Origin: Epiperipatus broadwayi
Lineage: Eukaryota > Onychophora > Udeonychophora > Euonychophora > Peripatidae
Direction: 5' to 3'
Assembly (NCBI GenBank): GCA_028023455.1
Contig: JAQFVV010006274.1
Span: 4,402,001-4,466,000 of the forward strand
DNA: 64,000 bases
Shown in pieces: positions 23,064 to 37,000 of this stretch (position 1 is its first letter; each line of letters opens with the position of its first letter). The position numbers and the translations under genes were made by a program. The notes below the pieces were generated by a model, which was not told the DNA's origin, made no database searches, and saw only the letters and a list, made by a program, of their open reading frames with translations.

Positions 23064-24388
23064 CTAATCTAGATAATCTAAAATAAAAATGTTTTAACTA
23101 ATTAAAGATGCCTGAAAGACTTGATAAAAAAAAGAACTTTGTAATGTAAATTTTATAAGGAATTACAAGATTATTAACGTATATTTTGACAACCAAAAGA
23201 TATGCGCAGAAATCTGAAAAATGGATCTCAAGTATAAAAAGGAAGAGGCCAGTTTGATCAGTGTCTTGTTTCATTTGTTTCTCTACAGTTGGTCCTGCAT
23301 TACAAGAATATATCCAGGATCACCCTACACTGAATTCTGCATGTTGGAGTGAACTGGAGCTTCTGCGGACATTGTGCCTGAAGATGGACACCAGAAAAGC
23401 CTTCATGACTGAATAGGAGAATAGACCACAAGATCAACTTATAACCAATGGCCGAGCTCATTCTAACCCAAAAATTTATGCATAGTAATCTACAACCTTC
23501 TCGCTAAACTTACCAGTAAACTATGACTCATTATTATTCCAGATTGTGACTAAATTGTTGACAAACCATTCTAAAAAAAATAAGCTTATAATAGGACCCC
23601 GATATAGATTTTCATCTTATTTGATCAAGAGACTTTTGTGTACCCAAGAACTTTAATTAACTGTTATTTTTTTTGTTAATGGATTCATGTCTGGGTTAGT
23701 GTGTGTTCTCTCCAGTTTATTTAATTAACAATTTAACGTTAAATATTTAAATTTGTTAGAATAAAAAATATTTCTAATATCAACTTTTCATTTGTACATT
23801 ATTAATAATAGTTATTAATTATTATTAAATTTATTAATATTAGTTTAGTGATGTTTAAGAATATAATTTACCTTTGCCAATATGTGTTTAATAAGCTCCA
23901 ATAATAATATTATTTAGAAAATAATTCTAGTTCACGGTAAAATATAATACCGATTCTTAAAAAAACATTTTTTTTTTAATTTGTGAGATGTTATGTGACA
24001 ATTTCAGTGGATTTTTACAGAATCCTGGTGCCTTTCAAATAAATCAAAAGTTGATTTCGTCAATAGCACAAATCATAACAATTACTAGGTAGAGTTGATC
24101 AGGAAATATAGTTATGATTTTAGAAATAGAAATACAACTTTCTTCTTTTGCATAACTTGATCAACTCATGCAATTTATATGTGTAACAGAGACCTAGTCA
24201 GACGAAAAAATGTTACAATATATATAAATATATAAAAAACTAACCATAGGAAATACATATTAAAAACAAAAAAAGACTTATAAATCCAGGAAATAATATA
24301 ATATTTCAACCAGAGGACTGGTTTTCATCAGAAAGGAAAAAAATACACAGTAAAATGGTAATTTTCAAAAATTATATATATATATATT

Positions 24389-25060
24389 GAACCAACCGCC
24401 TCTTAACTACAACTATAAATACCAATTAAATATGGGAAACAATAACAACTATTGACAAAAAACATCAATTAATATTTTATTATCCTTTGTCCTCCTAAAC
24501 TTCCCTTCCAGAAAGTAGTTGGTTTTCAGTAAAGTGTCAACTATCATCAGTAGCGAACTACCAATAACATCCAATGCTCGACTACCAAATATACACTGAC
24601 CAAATAAACACTTTATTTTATTTTTAAAAGAAAGAAAATCCCTTAGGTGCCAGCTAATTATGTTAGAATTAGCATGACTATCTGATCAGCATAATTTGTT
24701 ACCTGAAGTCCCCACTAGCTCAATCGGTTTCCAACCACCCACTAATAGACAATTAAAAGGTATCTTAAATGCCCCTTCGAAGCTACTACTTTTTTAAAAA
24801 ACTAAAACAATTTTCCGAACCATTCAAAATAATACTTCAATCCTTTAAAACCATAAAAATAATATTATACTACTGCCGAAACATTTATATCTTTAACTTA
24901 GTGAATCTTTTATAAAATACTATTATCAATAGTTATATTTTTTCCCCTCCTACTTTTATTAAGAAAAATAAACATTTATACTTACCCGCACATATCAAAA
25001 TAAACATAAATATTTTAAGAAAAAAAAATTAAGTATTTTTTTTATTTAAAATAAATTAAT
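24389..25060 (+). repeat. Long direct repeat, left copy
   Basis: Closely matches 27432-28109 from 'tgaaccaaccrcctc' to 'aaattaatcg'. No ORF is present. It could be an LTR pair around 25061-27431, since the repeat starts with TG, but it does not end in CA. No primer site or polypurine tract was recognised. It may equally be a segmental or transposon-borne duplication. Confidence 0.75.
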
Positions 25061-25704
25061 CGTCTTATAATGAAACACATGCACTTCTTTTTTTAAAAAA
25101 ATTAAAATAAAGCATTTTAATACATTACTTTAGCAAATAAAGTATACACATTACATTATATTTTATTTCTCTTTTTTTTAAAAAAAAAAATCAAATCACA
25201 CATACTTGCATGCAATTGTTTCAAAAATATTATTTAATAATAAAAGCTGATTTTACTTACTTTTATTATTGCAAATATTATCTTTTGAAGTTTAATGTTT
25301 TTTTTTTTTTAAGATTAAATCATAAAGTTAAAAGTTCTTTTAATAAAATCTATCTTTTATTTGAAAAAGAAATCGGGAATGTTAAGATATCAAAGTCAAA
25401 TAATTACCTAGGATTTTTTTAAAATGACAGAAACAGCACAATGGAATTATTTATAACTCATTAATGACTGGTAAATGACTCCTCCATAGATCCATTGACA
25501 TAGTATGATTTTCATGGCTGGTTTGGCATACACACACTCCCTGTTTGTTTAGTCTATTTAAACATGATCACTCTCCGAACTAATTGCAGATCTTAAATGC
25601 ATAGAGTGGCTTCGGTCAACTGCACACCACATTGGTTTTAATAATGCAACTTTTTTTGGAGATATTACTTCAAGAAATAAGCACCACACACACACAAGTC
25701 AAGC

Positions 25705-25947
25705 CAAAACAACACTCTCCATATAGTAGTGCCATCTTGTGCTAACAAGAGCAATCAATGGATGCCAGAAGGCTTGTGCATAAAATCCCTATCTAATGCC
25801 TACTCATCCAATATCCCCAGACTAGTTTCTGGCTTTTATATTGGATGAGTAGGCATTAGATAGGGATTTTATGCACAAGCCTTCTGGCATCCAGTGATTG
25901 CTCTTGTTAGCACAAGATGGCACTACTATATGGAGAGTGTTGTTTTG
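25705..25947. mobile_element. Hairpin fold-back element, 110-bp arms
   Basis: 25705-25814 is almost a perfect reverse complement of 25838-25947, with a 23-base loop. The arms contain 'atatagtagtgccatcttgt', and there are only a few mismatches. It is GC-richer than its surroundings. No coding capacity. Confidence 0.85.
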
Positions 25948-27084
25948 TTTTGAATTGTTTAATAACAATTATTGTGCTAGTATGAGATAGTGATCATGTG
26001 ATGTTTACAAGTCAAGCCCCAGAATAATAAAATGTTGAGCTATTTATACTGTTTTAAACAATGGAAAGCTTTATTAGCAGCAGCATCTTTGGTCTCGTGA
26101 AATAAATCAGCTTTTGTTTCTATTTTTTATTAAAAATTACATACACACATGCACATATGTTTAATTATTTTATTACAAGATAAAATGAAATCTCTTTATT
26201 TATTTTATTATAAATTCATTTGAAGAATATTAAAATCATTTTTTATTATAAGACTTTTTTTTCCTTTTTTAAACAAAAAATCTTATTATTTTAAAAAGTG
26301 TTTACAATTTATTTTTATTTAATAACAAATTCCCCCTCCCCCCTGCTCTTTAGTTTTTACATTTTATTTTTTCAATTTCAAACCTTTATATTTTAAAACA
26401 TGTGACTCATAAAATTAATTAAATATCAATGTACTTCAGTACATTATCTCCGTCCCTCCTCTGAAACTAAAATATCATTTTGAGCATTTTAGTTTTCCCA
26501 GAATTTAAACCTATAAACAATCTAGTTTTATCTATTTTAAATTTGTTTAACTGTACATGTGTATTCCTATTTGTTCACTATAATTTTCATCCCAGTATAA
26601 TTTTATTCTATAATCGATAAGGTGGCTCTTTCTTCCTATCCAACAAATTATTAATCATATTTAAACTTATCTAAATACAAAAAAATTCTATTTAAACGTA
26701 TGCCCAGACAATCCCCACCCTCTTAGTTTTAATTCTACCCCTCATATTCATCTATTTTCCTCATTCAGAGTGTCTTTTATTTTTTCTATCTTAAAAAATT
26801 ACGTTTCTATGTTCTAATGTCCACGAAAATCAACCTTTTATAATACACCAAAACTATCTGGTTCAGGGGAAAAAATAAAAGTACTACCAATATGTTTCTT
26901 AAGCTTCTCACCAACAAATATTCCCTATATTAACAATGGTCAACTTTGATCCACCATCTAAACAACTAACTACAATTCAAGTTGTTTATTCTATTTAAAT
27001 AACCAATTTCAAGCCACGTCAATTCGCCAAATGAATTCCCAACTATGTTTTATAGTAATCCTATTATTTGCTATGACTATTTTC

Positions 27085-27431
27085 AGGCTCCTATAAATCT
27101 CTACATCAACATCCAACTGTCCTTTACATTGGTCCTACATTAAGGTGCCAAACGACCATTCAACTACAGTCCTATCACTTAAAGAACTAAATTTCAGGCT
27201 ACATTACTGCGCCTAATAAACATCCAACTATCTACGTTAATGTGCCAAATGCCCTTCTAAACTACAACTTTCATCAGTTCTTCCACTTAAAATGTCAAAT
27301 TTCAGGCCACGTTACTGTGCCTAATAAATGTCCAACTATCTACATTAATGCATCGTATGCCCCTCAACACCATAACTTCTGTCGGTTCTTCCACTCGAAA
27401 TGTTTAGTTTTGCACCATGTTGACATGCCAA
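27085..27431 (+). repeat. 108-bp period tandem repeat
   Basis: 'ttcaggct/c' starts units at 27193 and 27301 exactly 108 bases apart, with a diverged unit before. Each unit holds 'gcctaataaa', then 'ccaactatctac', then 'ttcttccact'. The unit ends 'gccaaatg', the same word that opens the right-hand long direct repeat at about 27430, so the array and the repeat share sequence at their junction. Confidence 0.7.
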
Positions 27432-28109
27432 ATGAACCAACCACCTCTCAACTTCAACTATAATTACCAATTAAATATGGGAAACAATAACAACTATCAA
27501 CAAAAAATATCAATTAATATTTTATTATACTTTGTTCTCCTAAACTTCCCTTCCAGAAAGTGTTTGGTTTTCAGGTAAAGTGTCAACTATAATCAGTAGC
27601 AAACTACCAATAACACTCAACACTCAACTACCAAATATACACTGACCAAAATAACACTTCATTTTATTTTTAAAAGAAGAAAGAAAATCCCTTAGGCACC
27701 AGCTAATTATGTTAGAATTAGCATGTCTATCTGATCAGCATAATGTGGTACCTGAAATCCCCACTAGCTCAGTTTCCAGTCACCCACTAATAGACAAACA
27801 AAAGGTATCTTAAATGCCCTCTCGAAGCTACTACTGCTTTTTTAAAAAACTAAAACAATTTCCCAAACCATTCAAAACAATACTTCAATGCTTTAAAATC
27901 ATAAAAATAATATTATACTGACTGCTGAAACATTTATATTTTAACTAAGCGAATCTTTTATGAAATACTATTATCAATAGTTAGATTTTTTACCTCCTAC
28001 TTTTATTAAGAAAAAATAAATATTTATACTTACCCGCACATATCAAAATAAACATAAATATATTAAGAAAAATAATTTAAGTATTTTTTTTTATTTAAAA
28101 AAAATTAAT
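27432..28109 (+). repeat. Long direct repeat, right copy
   Basis: Second copy of 24389-25060 with scattered substitutions and small indels. Its right end lies directly before the PLE that starts near 28110-28220. Confidence 0.75.
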
Positions 28110-28222
28110 CGAGTGTCTATGAGAATAATATGTCTAAAAGGTAGATTACAATTTTATATAATTGTAAAATGTGTCATATTTTCCCAAACTGTTGTAACAT
28201 TTAAATAAATAAGAAATGCAAT

Positions 28223-30342
28223 TTGCCAAGTACTAAAATACAAGTGATTAAAATGATTATTTTATGGAATATAATTTATCAGTGCAAATACTTTTTATAT
28301 AATCAGCATAAATATTTAAAGTGTTTAAATTATTTTATTAATCTTCATAATGTTGACAAATGGTTTAATTATAAAAGACATTGTCAATATTATTTTAATA
28401 ATTACTATATAAAAATTTATAAAAAATTTGATTGAAAAATTACTTTTCTATATAATAAAAATGTAAATAAGATTAAAAATAGTAACTATATCAATTTATC
28501 AAGTGTGGATATTGATTTTCAACAAGTGTATATTTTAAATTATGTTTGTGGTCTGATAGTAATTTGGAGTTAAAAGCTGCTGTTGAACATTCTTTTAGTG
28601 CAATTAAATGTCCTCCTGAAGTATCAAATGAATTAATACAAAAAGTTAATGTTAAGAAATTTGCATATATTTAGATTTAAAAAGTTTATTCATGATAACG
28701 ACTTTGTTTGTTTAAAAGAAGATAAGGGTTTGAGAATGTGTCTTATGTCAAAACTTGATCACTATGATAAAGTTTTAATTCAAATGGAAAAGCTTAAATT
28801 TAAAACAGTTGGAAAAATAAACATTGAAAATTTATGTGTAAAGTTTATTGATGATATTTTTAAAAAAGCTAAAAAGAATAAATATATAGATGCTCATACA
28901 TATTATCATCTTTATTCATCTGCTGCAGTTTGTTCTAAAAAATTTTTGAATATTAAACTATATAAACAAGATAAACCTTTAAGATTAATGATTGACTTTG
29001 GTGAATTATTTTATTATGAAACTTGTATATTTATAGAAACATTATTAAAATTTGTTCTTGGAATTGGAAAATATATTATTAGTTCATCATTTGATTTTGT
29101 AAAGAAAATTCATAATATTAATATTAATGAAAATGATAGTATTTGTACATTTGATATATGTGAGATGTACAGTTCAATAGATAGATTAAAATCTATAAAA
29201 ATTATATTAGATGTTTTTATGTTAAAAAGTTGATATTAACAAAGTAAAATTTGTAAATGATGTGTTATATTTTATTGATAAAAATATATATGCTATGTTT
29301 AATGAAAATTATTATAAAATGGATAATGGTTGGCCTATGGGTTTTCCTGTAGTTTCACAAATATGTAGTTTTGTAATATCAAGATATGAAAATATAATTC
29401 TTAATAATAATATATATTACCAATGTATTAAAATTTATTACAGATATGTTGATGATGTTTTTGTTAGTGGAAGTTTAGATGTTATAAATTTGTTATTTAA
29501 TGAATTAAATAGTTTAGAAGGTTTAAAATGAAGTAAATCTTTTGAAGAAAAAATGTCAATTCAATATTTGGATATTAAAGGTTACTCATAATAAAAATAA
29601 ATTAGATTATTGTATGGTAATAAAAGATATTGAAAAAAAAGGATATATTCTTTGGTATTGAAATGTGCCAATAGCACATAAATTATCTGGTTTAAAATCA
29701 TTTTTATTTAGAAATGACAACATGTGTAAATATAATTCTGATAAAATAAGCTTAAATATTGGATATAATCATAAATTAATTTATAATATTTTTACTAAGT
29801 TTAATAATAATGGAAATATTTTAAGTGCTATAGATATTGATAAAATTAAATATACTTGGATACCATTTATTTGTAATGAACAAGTGAAATTTATAAAACA
29901 GATATATAAAAATATATGTAGAATCACATTTTATACTACTCCTAATTTAAATAGATTGATAAATAATTCAAAAAATAGATATAGTATTTTAAATCAAAGT
30001 TGTACAATATATAAATGGTTGTGTGTTTGTGGAAAGGCATATATAGGTGAATCTCAGTGTACATTGGAGAATAGATCAAAGGAGCATTGGTTGTTATATA
30101 AACAAGTACAAAAATCAAGATGAGAGAATGTTATAAATGATGATGTATCACCTTCAGTATTTTTTGATCATAATGTTACATGTAATTATGGTTTTGATTT
30201 TAATAAAGTTAAGATTTTGTGTATTGAAAGAAATAATAATAAATGTAAAATTAAAGAAGCTATATTAATAAAAAATGGAAAGTAACATTTGATAAATAGA
30301 CAGGCTGCTAATATAAAAATTAATGAATTGTGGGGAAATTGA
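28223..30342 (+). pseudogene. Decayed Penelope-like element, family C, nearly complete ORF
   Basis: This is the most complete copy of PLE family C here, including an N-terminal part. Pieces in order: a Lys/Tyr-rich N-terminal segment (28223-28435), NLS-type and EHSFSAIKC segments (28480-28640), then CLKEDKG. The reverse transcriptase follows with FDICEMYSSID (motif A), GWPMGFPVVS (motif B) and YRYVDDVFV (motif C, catalytic Asp pair). The GIY-YIG endonuclease comes last, with IYKWLCVCGKAYIGES and RSKEH. Stops interrupt at about 29232, 29529 and 30121, with frameshifts between. The relative at 47850-49703 has an open frame and shows what the intact layout is. The tail after 30342 resembles that of the 43.8-kb copy but lacks the hammerhead-like segment, apparently by deletion. 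Confidence 0.88.
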
Positions 30343-33300
30343 TGTATGACATAATTCTTTTTGTATACATTTGTAATGGTTTTTTGTAATACAATTTGAA
30401 TCTAATTATAGTATATATTTGTTTTTAAAATTGTTTTGAATAATTATATATGTTTTATTATAATTGGAATACAGACCTTGATTAATAATTTATATATATA
30501 TTATAATGCTCAGATGAGTTAGAGTCTTACCGTATCTGCCATACAGGGCACCACCAGTCCATTTGAACCTGGAAAATTTATAGAGTAGGCAGATATGCAC
30601 TGTAAAGATCCAATTTTTATATATATTTTTATTCTGACTATTAGCCCAATGTCACTAGCTCAGTGAGACACAGAGATTTACAAAATATAAATTATTAAAA
30701 TATCTTTGCAATATTAACAAAAATAAAATATGCCACTGCCAGTAATTAACACACAAACATTTATTAATGCACATATAAATAAAATTGAGAAATCAAATTT
30801 TTTTAGATATTATTAATTTTTAAATTTAAATTATTTTAAACAGTTCACACAGATGGACATTTTAATAAATTTTACTTTAGAATGTTGAGTATAGATAGGC
30901 TACATAGATTACTCAGTCAAAAACATTTTAAAATAAACATAAACAATCAAAATATAAAGTCATTGATGTAATTGCAGAGGGAAATTTACAAGAAACCCAA
31001 TGGCATTCATCATAAGATGCCGCATTGACACCAATATCTTAAAAACACTCGAATAAATACATTTTTAGATACTCAACATGAGGTATCATATTTACCGAAT
31101 ATCTATATTTTTAATCAAATATGAAAATAAAAAACATAATTAAACATTAACGAATCTATGCAGCCATCTATACCCAACTTAAATTTAATGCATTTAAATA
31201 ATTTAGTCAATAAATATTTAAAAAAAGGAAATGATTAAGTCACCAAACTCAAAAGTATAAAAATTAAACATTAATAATTGATTTAAAAAGTCAGATTAAA
31301 GTTCATTTAAAAAAATTTAGGTTTAGCTTGTCAAATCTTGAAAGTTTTTAATTATTTTTTTTTTAATTTTTCAATTATATCTCTTACAGTAGAAGAGTCC
31401 CAGTTCCTGGTGTCAATTCCCACAAAGTCTTTATTTGAAGACCGGTCTATCTGAAGGTGGCCTTAGCTGTTTCAATCCTGGTATTATTTTATTTTATTGC
31501 AACAGTACCATTCATAATTCAACAGTTATTTCTTTGAAATAAGTGAGAGAGGGCAACAAGTGTGTCTTATCACCCTTCTCACAAAATCAAGCTGGAACTC
31601 TTTTTAATTTCAATATTTTTCTTTTTATACACATCGTCTGGATTCACTGAACAATCAATCATTTTCATTAGGATCCAAGCACTGGTTTTCTGCTTCTATT
31701 GGATATTCTGCTTCAGAGCAGAAAACAACTTTAATTTTTATCTATATCTTTCATCTGACTTTTTAATTATATAGGATCCCCAAGGGCTAGTTTACTTTTC
31801 GATAATTAATAAGACAATCATTTCCATTTTGAGATTTCAGGAATTAATTAATACCTGTTTCTATTTTTACTTATGTTACTTTTTAAAAATATTTTATATT
31901 TATATCTTTTATCTTTTTTTATAAAAAAGTACATTCAAATACTTTTTTTTATTTAAAAAAGAAATACTTTTAAAGTTTTGCATCTGTGCGAATATATATA
32001 CATACATTGAACTACTCTTTTTAATTTTAGCTTTTAATTTTTTATTACGAACTTAAAGTTTTTATTCTAATTTTAAATTAATGTAATGGCATATTATATA
32101 CCGTTACAATATATATATATATTAATTTAAACATATATATATTAATTTAAACATATTTATTATTGTGTTGATGAGTTACTGTTTTTGTATTACTAGATTC
32201 CAAAAATATTTTGTATCAATAAATCTGTTTTTCAAAAATTATATGTGTATACCATCTTTAATACTAAGTGTTTTAAAACTATATTTATAAATCTGAATAT
32301 TATTTTTTAATAGAAATTAAATTTAAAATTTCATTTGATATATGAAAATTACAATATAAAATTTTTTAACTTACCATCACAATAATATTAACTATATGCA
32401 TTTTGGACATCTTGTTTCGTCCCAAGTTCTTTATATTAAAGGCAGCCACTTTTAATGCCTTGCATTTTACTTCAAGAAGACTTAGGCATAGGATTAGAAT
32501 GAGTAGTAGCAAGCAAAAGATAATGACCTTCATAGTAGCAACTATATAATATCAAATGGAGCAATAAGTTTAATATTAATATTTCAATAGAAAAATTATT
32601 TTGTATAAACACAGTTTGTTATTTTTTCTTTTTATAAGATAATTAAATTAATAACAAACGTGAAATACTCTATTATTTAGATATTATCAGTTAAAAGATA
32701 AGCGTTTTTTTATATTATGCCTTATAACAAATATCAAACTTTTATATTTTCTTAGTGCTTTTTTTAATATTTCAATTGCTTATTTTCTCTTTCACTAAAT
32801 GGCAATAAGAAAAAAAGACCTAAGAAAGACATCAAAGTAGTTGACACATAATAAGAACAAAAATTTAAAAAAACATTAAAAAAGGAGTATAAAATTAATT
32901 ATTCACTAATTCGCTAACATTACACAAAGATACTCAATAAAAAAATAGAAAGAGAGAACAATTTAAAAAATCTTTACATTATTATATGCTATATTAGACA
33001 AATCAATTGAAAACTATGAATTATTTTATTTTCATTTTGAAATTATTTTAAAAATTGAGTTTGAATTAAAATGAGTAGGAGAACAAAATTAATAACACAT
33101 AGAAATAAATGTCAGACATCATTTTTTTGAATCACTTGGTTTCATATATATATATATATAATTGTTATAAAATAAGTGTCAAAAGTAAGTTACACATACA
33201 TGTATATGGAAGTATAAACAAGTTAAAACAGAGCAGCTTTAAGTAAAATTTAAATCACACTTAGCTATTTACAAAATATTTACATAGAAGGTAATAACCA

Positions 33301-34025
33301 TATTGATATGGATTATTTACAAAAAGAATTGGTTTAAACATTCATATTATTTGAACTTTCATATATAATTTATTACATTTAAATCTTTAATTGTTTATAC
33401 TGCAGCAATGTGATAATTTAGTTATACGTTTGTTTAGAAAACTGACGTAGATAAAGTATTGTCAGATTTAATGTAATGTTTGCATTGACTGTGAAGTTAT
33501 TAAGCAATTATAATAATGATGCCATTTTTTTTTTTTTACTGAATAATGGTCGTCCCACATAGTATAATATGGGAATAAATCATCATATTATTTCTTAATA
33601 ATAATGGATTGTAGAAAATACTTTGCTACATTGATGCACCTACTGTAGAATTTATTTTTCTTGGTATTGGTATAGATATTGTACTTATTATCAAATATTA
33701 GGTCATATCTAATAATCCATATCATTTTCAGTGTCAGAATAAATACCATTGTATATGTTTGATAGTTTTGATAAAAGATAAAAATTAATTATTGGATTCT
33801 AAACTGCATAAAGTATCAAGTATAAATGACTTCATTACTTTTACATAATTAATAGATAGGATCTATACTGAAACGTAAATGGATGATGAAGAGGATTTTA
33901 GATAATATTGCTAAATGCAAAAGATTAAAAGAAATCTTAAATATGTTTAAGAAATGCAGATTTTTGAAGGAAAGTTATGTATTCTTATTATGAGCAGCTT
34001 CATTTTATGATGTTTCACTTTTTTT
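30343..34025. other. AT-rich non-coding stretch
   Basis: No gene is seen. Contents include a possible tRNA-like stretch at 30508-30575 (weak A box 'gctcagatgagttagag') and an interspersed repeat at about 30965-31115 related to 10580-10690 and 14006-14060. Several (TA)n tracts occur, for example at about 32109-32120 and 33144-33160. Confidence 0.45.
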
Positions 34026-34036
34026 AATGAACCAGT

Positions 34037-37000
34037 CATCATCATCAACCATTATCAATACACTGCAGGATGAAGGTCTCTCCAAGTTTAATCCATCTTC
34101 TCTGATCTTTAGCTTCTCTTCTCCACATCACCCCTGCACACTTTCTTATTTCATCCATCCATCTCACATGTGGTCTCTTTCTGGGTCTTTTACAATCTCT
34201 TGGAATCCAGTTTAAGATTTCAATTGTCCATCTATTATCATCTCTTCTAGCAATATGTCCAGTGTAACTCCACTTCAATCTTTTAATTTTTTCAATGAGG
34301 TCAGTAACACCTGTTTGTTCTCTTACCCATATATTGTGTTTTCAATCTCTTCTTGTTACTCCGAACATTCATCTCTCCATATTTCTTTGAGTGGTCTGGA
34401 GTCTCTGTATTGCTCTTCTATTAAGTGTCCAGGTCTCAGATTTATAAGTAAAAACTGGTAAAACACATTTGTTAAAAACCTTTTCAAACACATAGGCATA
34501 TTTCCTTTTAGTATCAAGTTATTTCTACCAAAAGCACTCCAACCAAGATTTAATTCTATGATTAATTTCCTCCATTATGTTTCCACCTGTATTAATAATC
34601 TGACCAAGGTATTTGTAACTGTTAACTTCTTCTAATTCATCATAATCAATCTTTATCTTCATATTTTGAGCAAATCAATTAATCATTACTTTAGTCTTTT
34701 TAACATTTATCTTTAGTCCTACTTTCCTACTTTCATGTAATAACTTCTGCAACATTTCCTGCAGCTCTGAAGCATTATTTGCAAAAACAACTATATCATC
34801 TGCAAAATCTGAATGACTTAAATAATCTCCATTTACTTTCACTCCTTTAGATTCCCATTTTAATCCACAAAATACTTCTTACAACGCTGCTGTAAAAAGT
34901 TTTGGAGATATGGAGTCACCTTGTCTTACACCTTTCTCAATGTTGACTTTCCCAGTATCATTATGTAATCTAATTGTTGCTGTTGCATTTTTATAAATAT
35001 TCTTTAAAATTTGACAATATCCTGGATCTATACCTTGATGATCCAATGCTTTAATCACTGATGAAATATTTATAGAATCAAATGCCTTTTCATAATCTAC
35101 AAATCCAAAACATAATGGTAACTCATATTCATTTGTCGTTTCTATAACTTCTCTCAATACTTGGATATAATCTATTGTACTAAAACCCCTTTTAAATCCA
35201 GCTTGTTTCCTTGGTTAGTGGAAATCCAATGTTCTTTGTAGACAAGTTGTAATTATCTTGGTAAAAATTTTGTATAAAACTGATAAAAGGCTGATAGATC
35301 TGTAATTTCTAATATCTTCTTTATCACCTTTTTAAAATATTAATATTATCATTGCATTCTTCCAATCATCTGGTACATCTTTATTATTTAGACATTTGAT
35401 ATGCAACTTTGCTAAAAAAATTCTATTTCTTCACCTACTTCTTTTAATATATCAATTATAATTCCATCATTACCTGGAGCCTTTCCTTTCTTCATACATT
35501 TAATTGCATGTTTCACTTCTACATTTAAAATTCTGGCAATTCAGAACATGTAATAGAAATAGGAGGTACTTGGTCTTTATTACTATATAATTCTTGACAA
35601 AAAGTCTTCTACCCATTTCATAATGTCATCTCTTGTTTTAGTAATAATTCCATCTTTTTTTTTTATTGCAGATATAAATTTTCTACCAATACCAAAATAT
35701 TGTTTTACATTCTTGAGACTTTTATTTTCTTCTACAGCTTTCTTTGCTAGTTCACGGTTATACTTCCTTATATCATTTTCAACTCTTTTCCTTACCATTT
35801 TACAAAATTCGAGATATTCAATCCTTTTTGATGCATCATTTTTATATATCTTCATATTCCTTCTTTTCTTCATAAATTTTCTAGTCTCAGTAGAAATTTT
35901 ATTGGTTTATTGCTGCTTTTTTCTACCAGCTATCTGTGTTGCAGTTTTTAAAAGTGTATCAGTTATTTTCATATTAATTTCATTCAAATCTGAATCATGT
36001 TCAAAATCTACTAATACTTGAAACCGATTTGTAAGTTCTAATTTAAATTCATTAGAATGTTTCTGAAGATTAGGAATATCAACTGTAAAAATTGTTTTTC
36101 TTAATAATTTTTGTCTCTCTAGTTTTGCATTAACATGTATCTTACATCTTACTAATCGATGATCACTTAACTGTGTTAAATTTATTAAGAACATTACAAC
36201 CTTGAAATATATATTTTCTGTTAGTCAAAATATAATCCAATTCTGCTGTCCCTTCATTGTGATGCTTCCATGCCCATTTCCTTTTAACATTTTTCTCAAA
36301 AAAAGAATTTCTATTATAAAGTTTTTTTTTTCATCAAACTCCACTAGTCTATGTCCTCTCTCATTTCTATTACCATAAGCAAAATTACCTACAGCACTTT
36401 CATCTTTCATTTGTTTATGAATTCTAGCATTAAAGTCTCCCATAATAATTTTAAAATGTTGTTTAATCTGATCAAAAGCCTTTTGTACATCCATATAAAA
36501 ATCTTCTACTACTACTTCATCACTATGAGAACTTGTTGGGGCATAAACCTGAATTATCTGCATTTGGTATCTGCTATTAAGTTGTATAACTAATCTTGCC
36601 ACTCTGTCTGATACACCATCAATCTCCACAATGTTATTCTTCCACTTTTCATTTATAATGAATCCTACTCCACTTGTATTTCCAATATTTTTGCCTTTTT
36701 AATAGAGTACATGTCTACTTTTTAAATCAATTATCTCTTCACCTTTTCTTCTAACTTCACAAAGTCCAATAATGTCCCATTTAATATAAGACAGTTTTTC
36801 TTCTAATTCTAGCAATCTTCCTTCATTTGAAAGTGATCTGCAGTTGTAAATACCTAAATAAAAAGTCATCATCAAATGGCAGCCTGGGTTTGCTATCAGG
36901 GGATTCTTAGCACCCTTTACCTTTGGCTATCAACTGCTGCTTTGGTTGGTGCCTTTACAGTCTCCTGGGAATAAGGGCCATGATTTATTTTTGTCTGTCA

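Larger units (their letters stand above)
19581..24217 (+). mobile_element. Non-autonomous LTR retrotransposon without large ORFs
   Basis: Two direct repeats, 19581-20941 (1361 bp) and 21677-24217 (about 1346 bp once a nested insertion is removed), start with TGTAC and end with GTTACA, as LTRs do. The interior (20942-21676) is only about 735 bp. Its longest open frame (21226-21450, 74 codons) shows no gag or pol similarity. A primer-binding site follows the 5' LTR. A 4-bp 'atat' flanks both ends but lies in (TA)n DNA, so the duplication is weak evidence. This is the structure of a TRIM/LARD-like element mobilised by proteins of another element. Confidence 0.85.
21677..24217 (+). repeat. 3' LTR, split by a nested insertion
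   Basis: Matches the 5' LTR in two parts: 21677-21873 and about 23064-24217. The split is the 1190-bp inserted element at 21874-23063. The end 'tgttaca' at 24211-24217 matches the 5' LTR end exactly. Confidence 0.85.
25061..27431. other. AT-rich interval between the long direct repeats
   Basis: No gene is seen. The interval contains the hairpin at 25705-25947 and a 108-bp tandem array at about 27085-27431. Confidence 0.45.
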
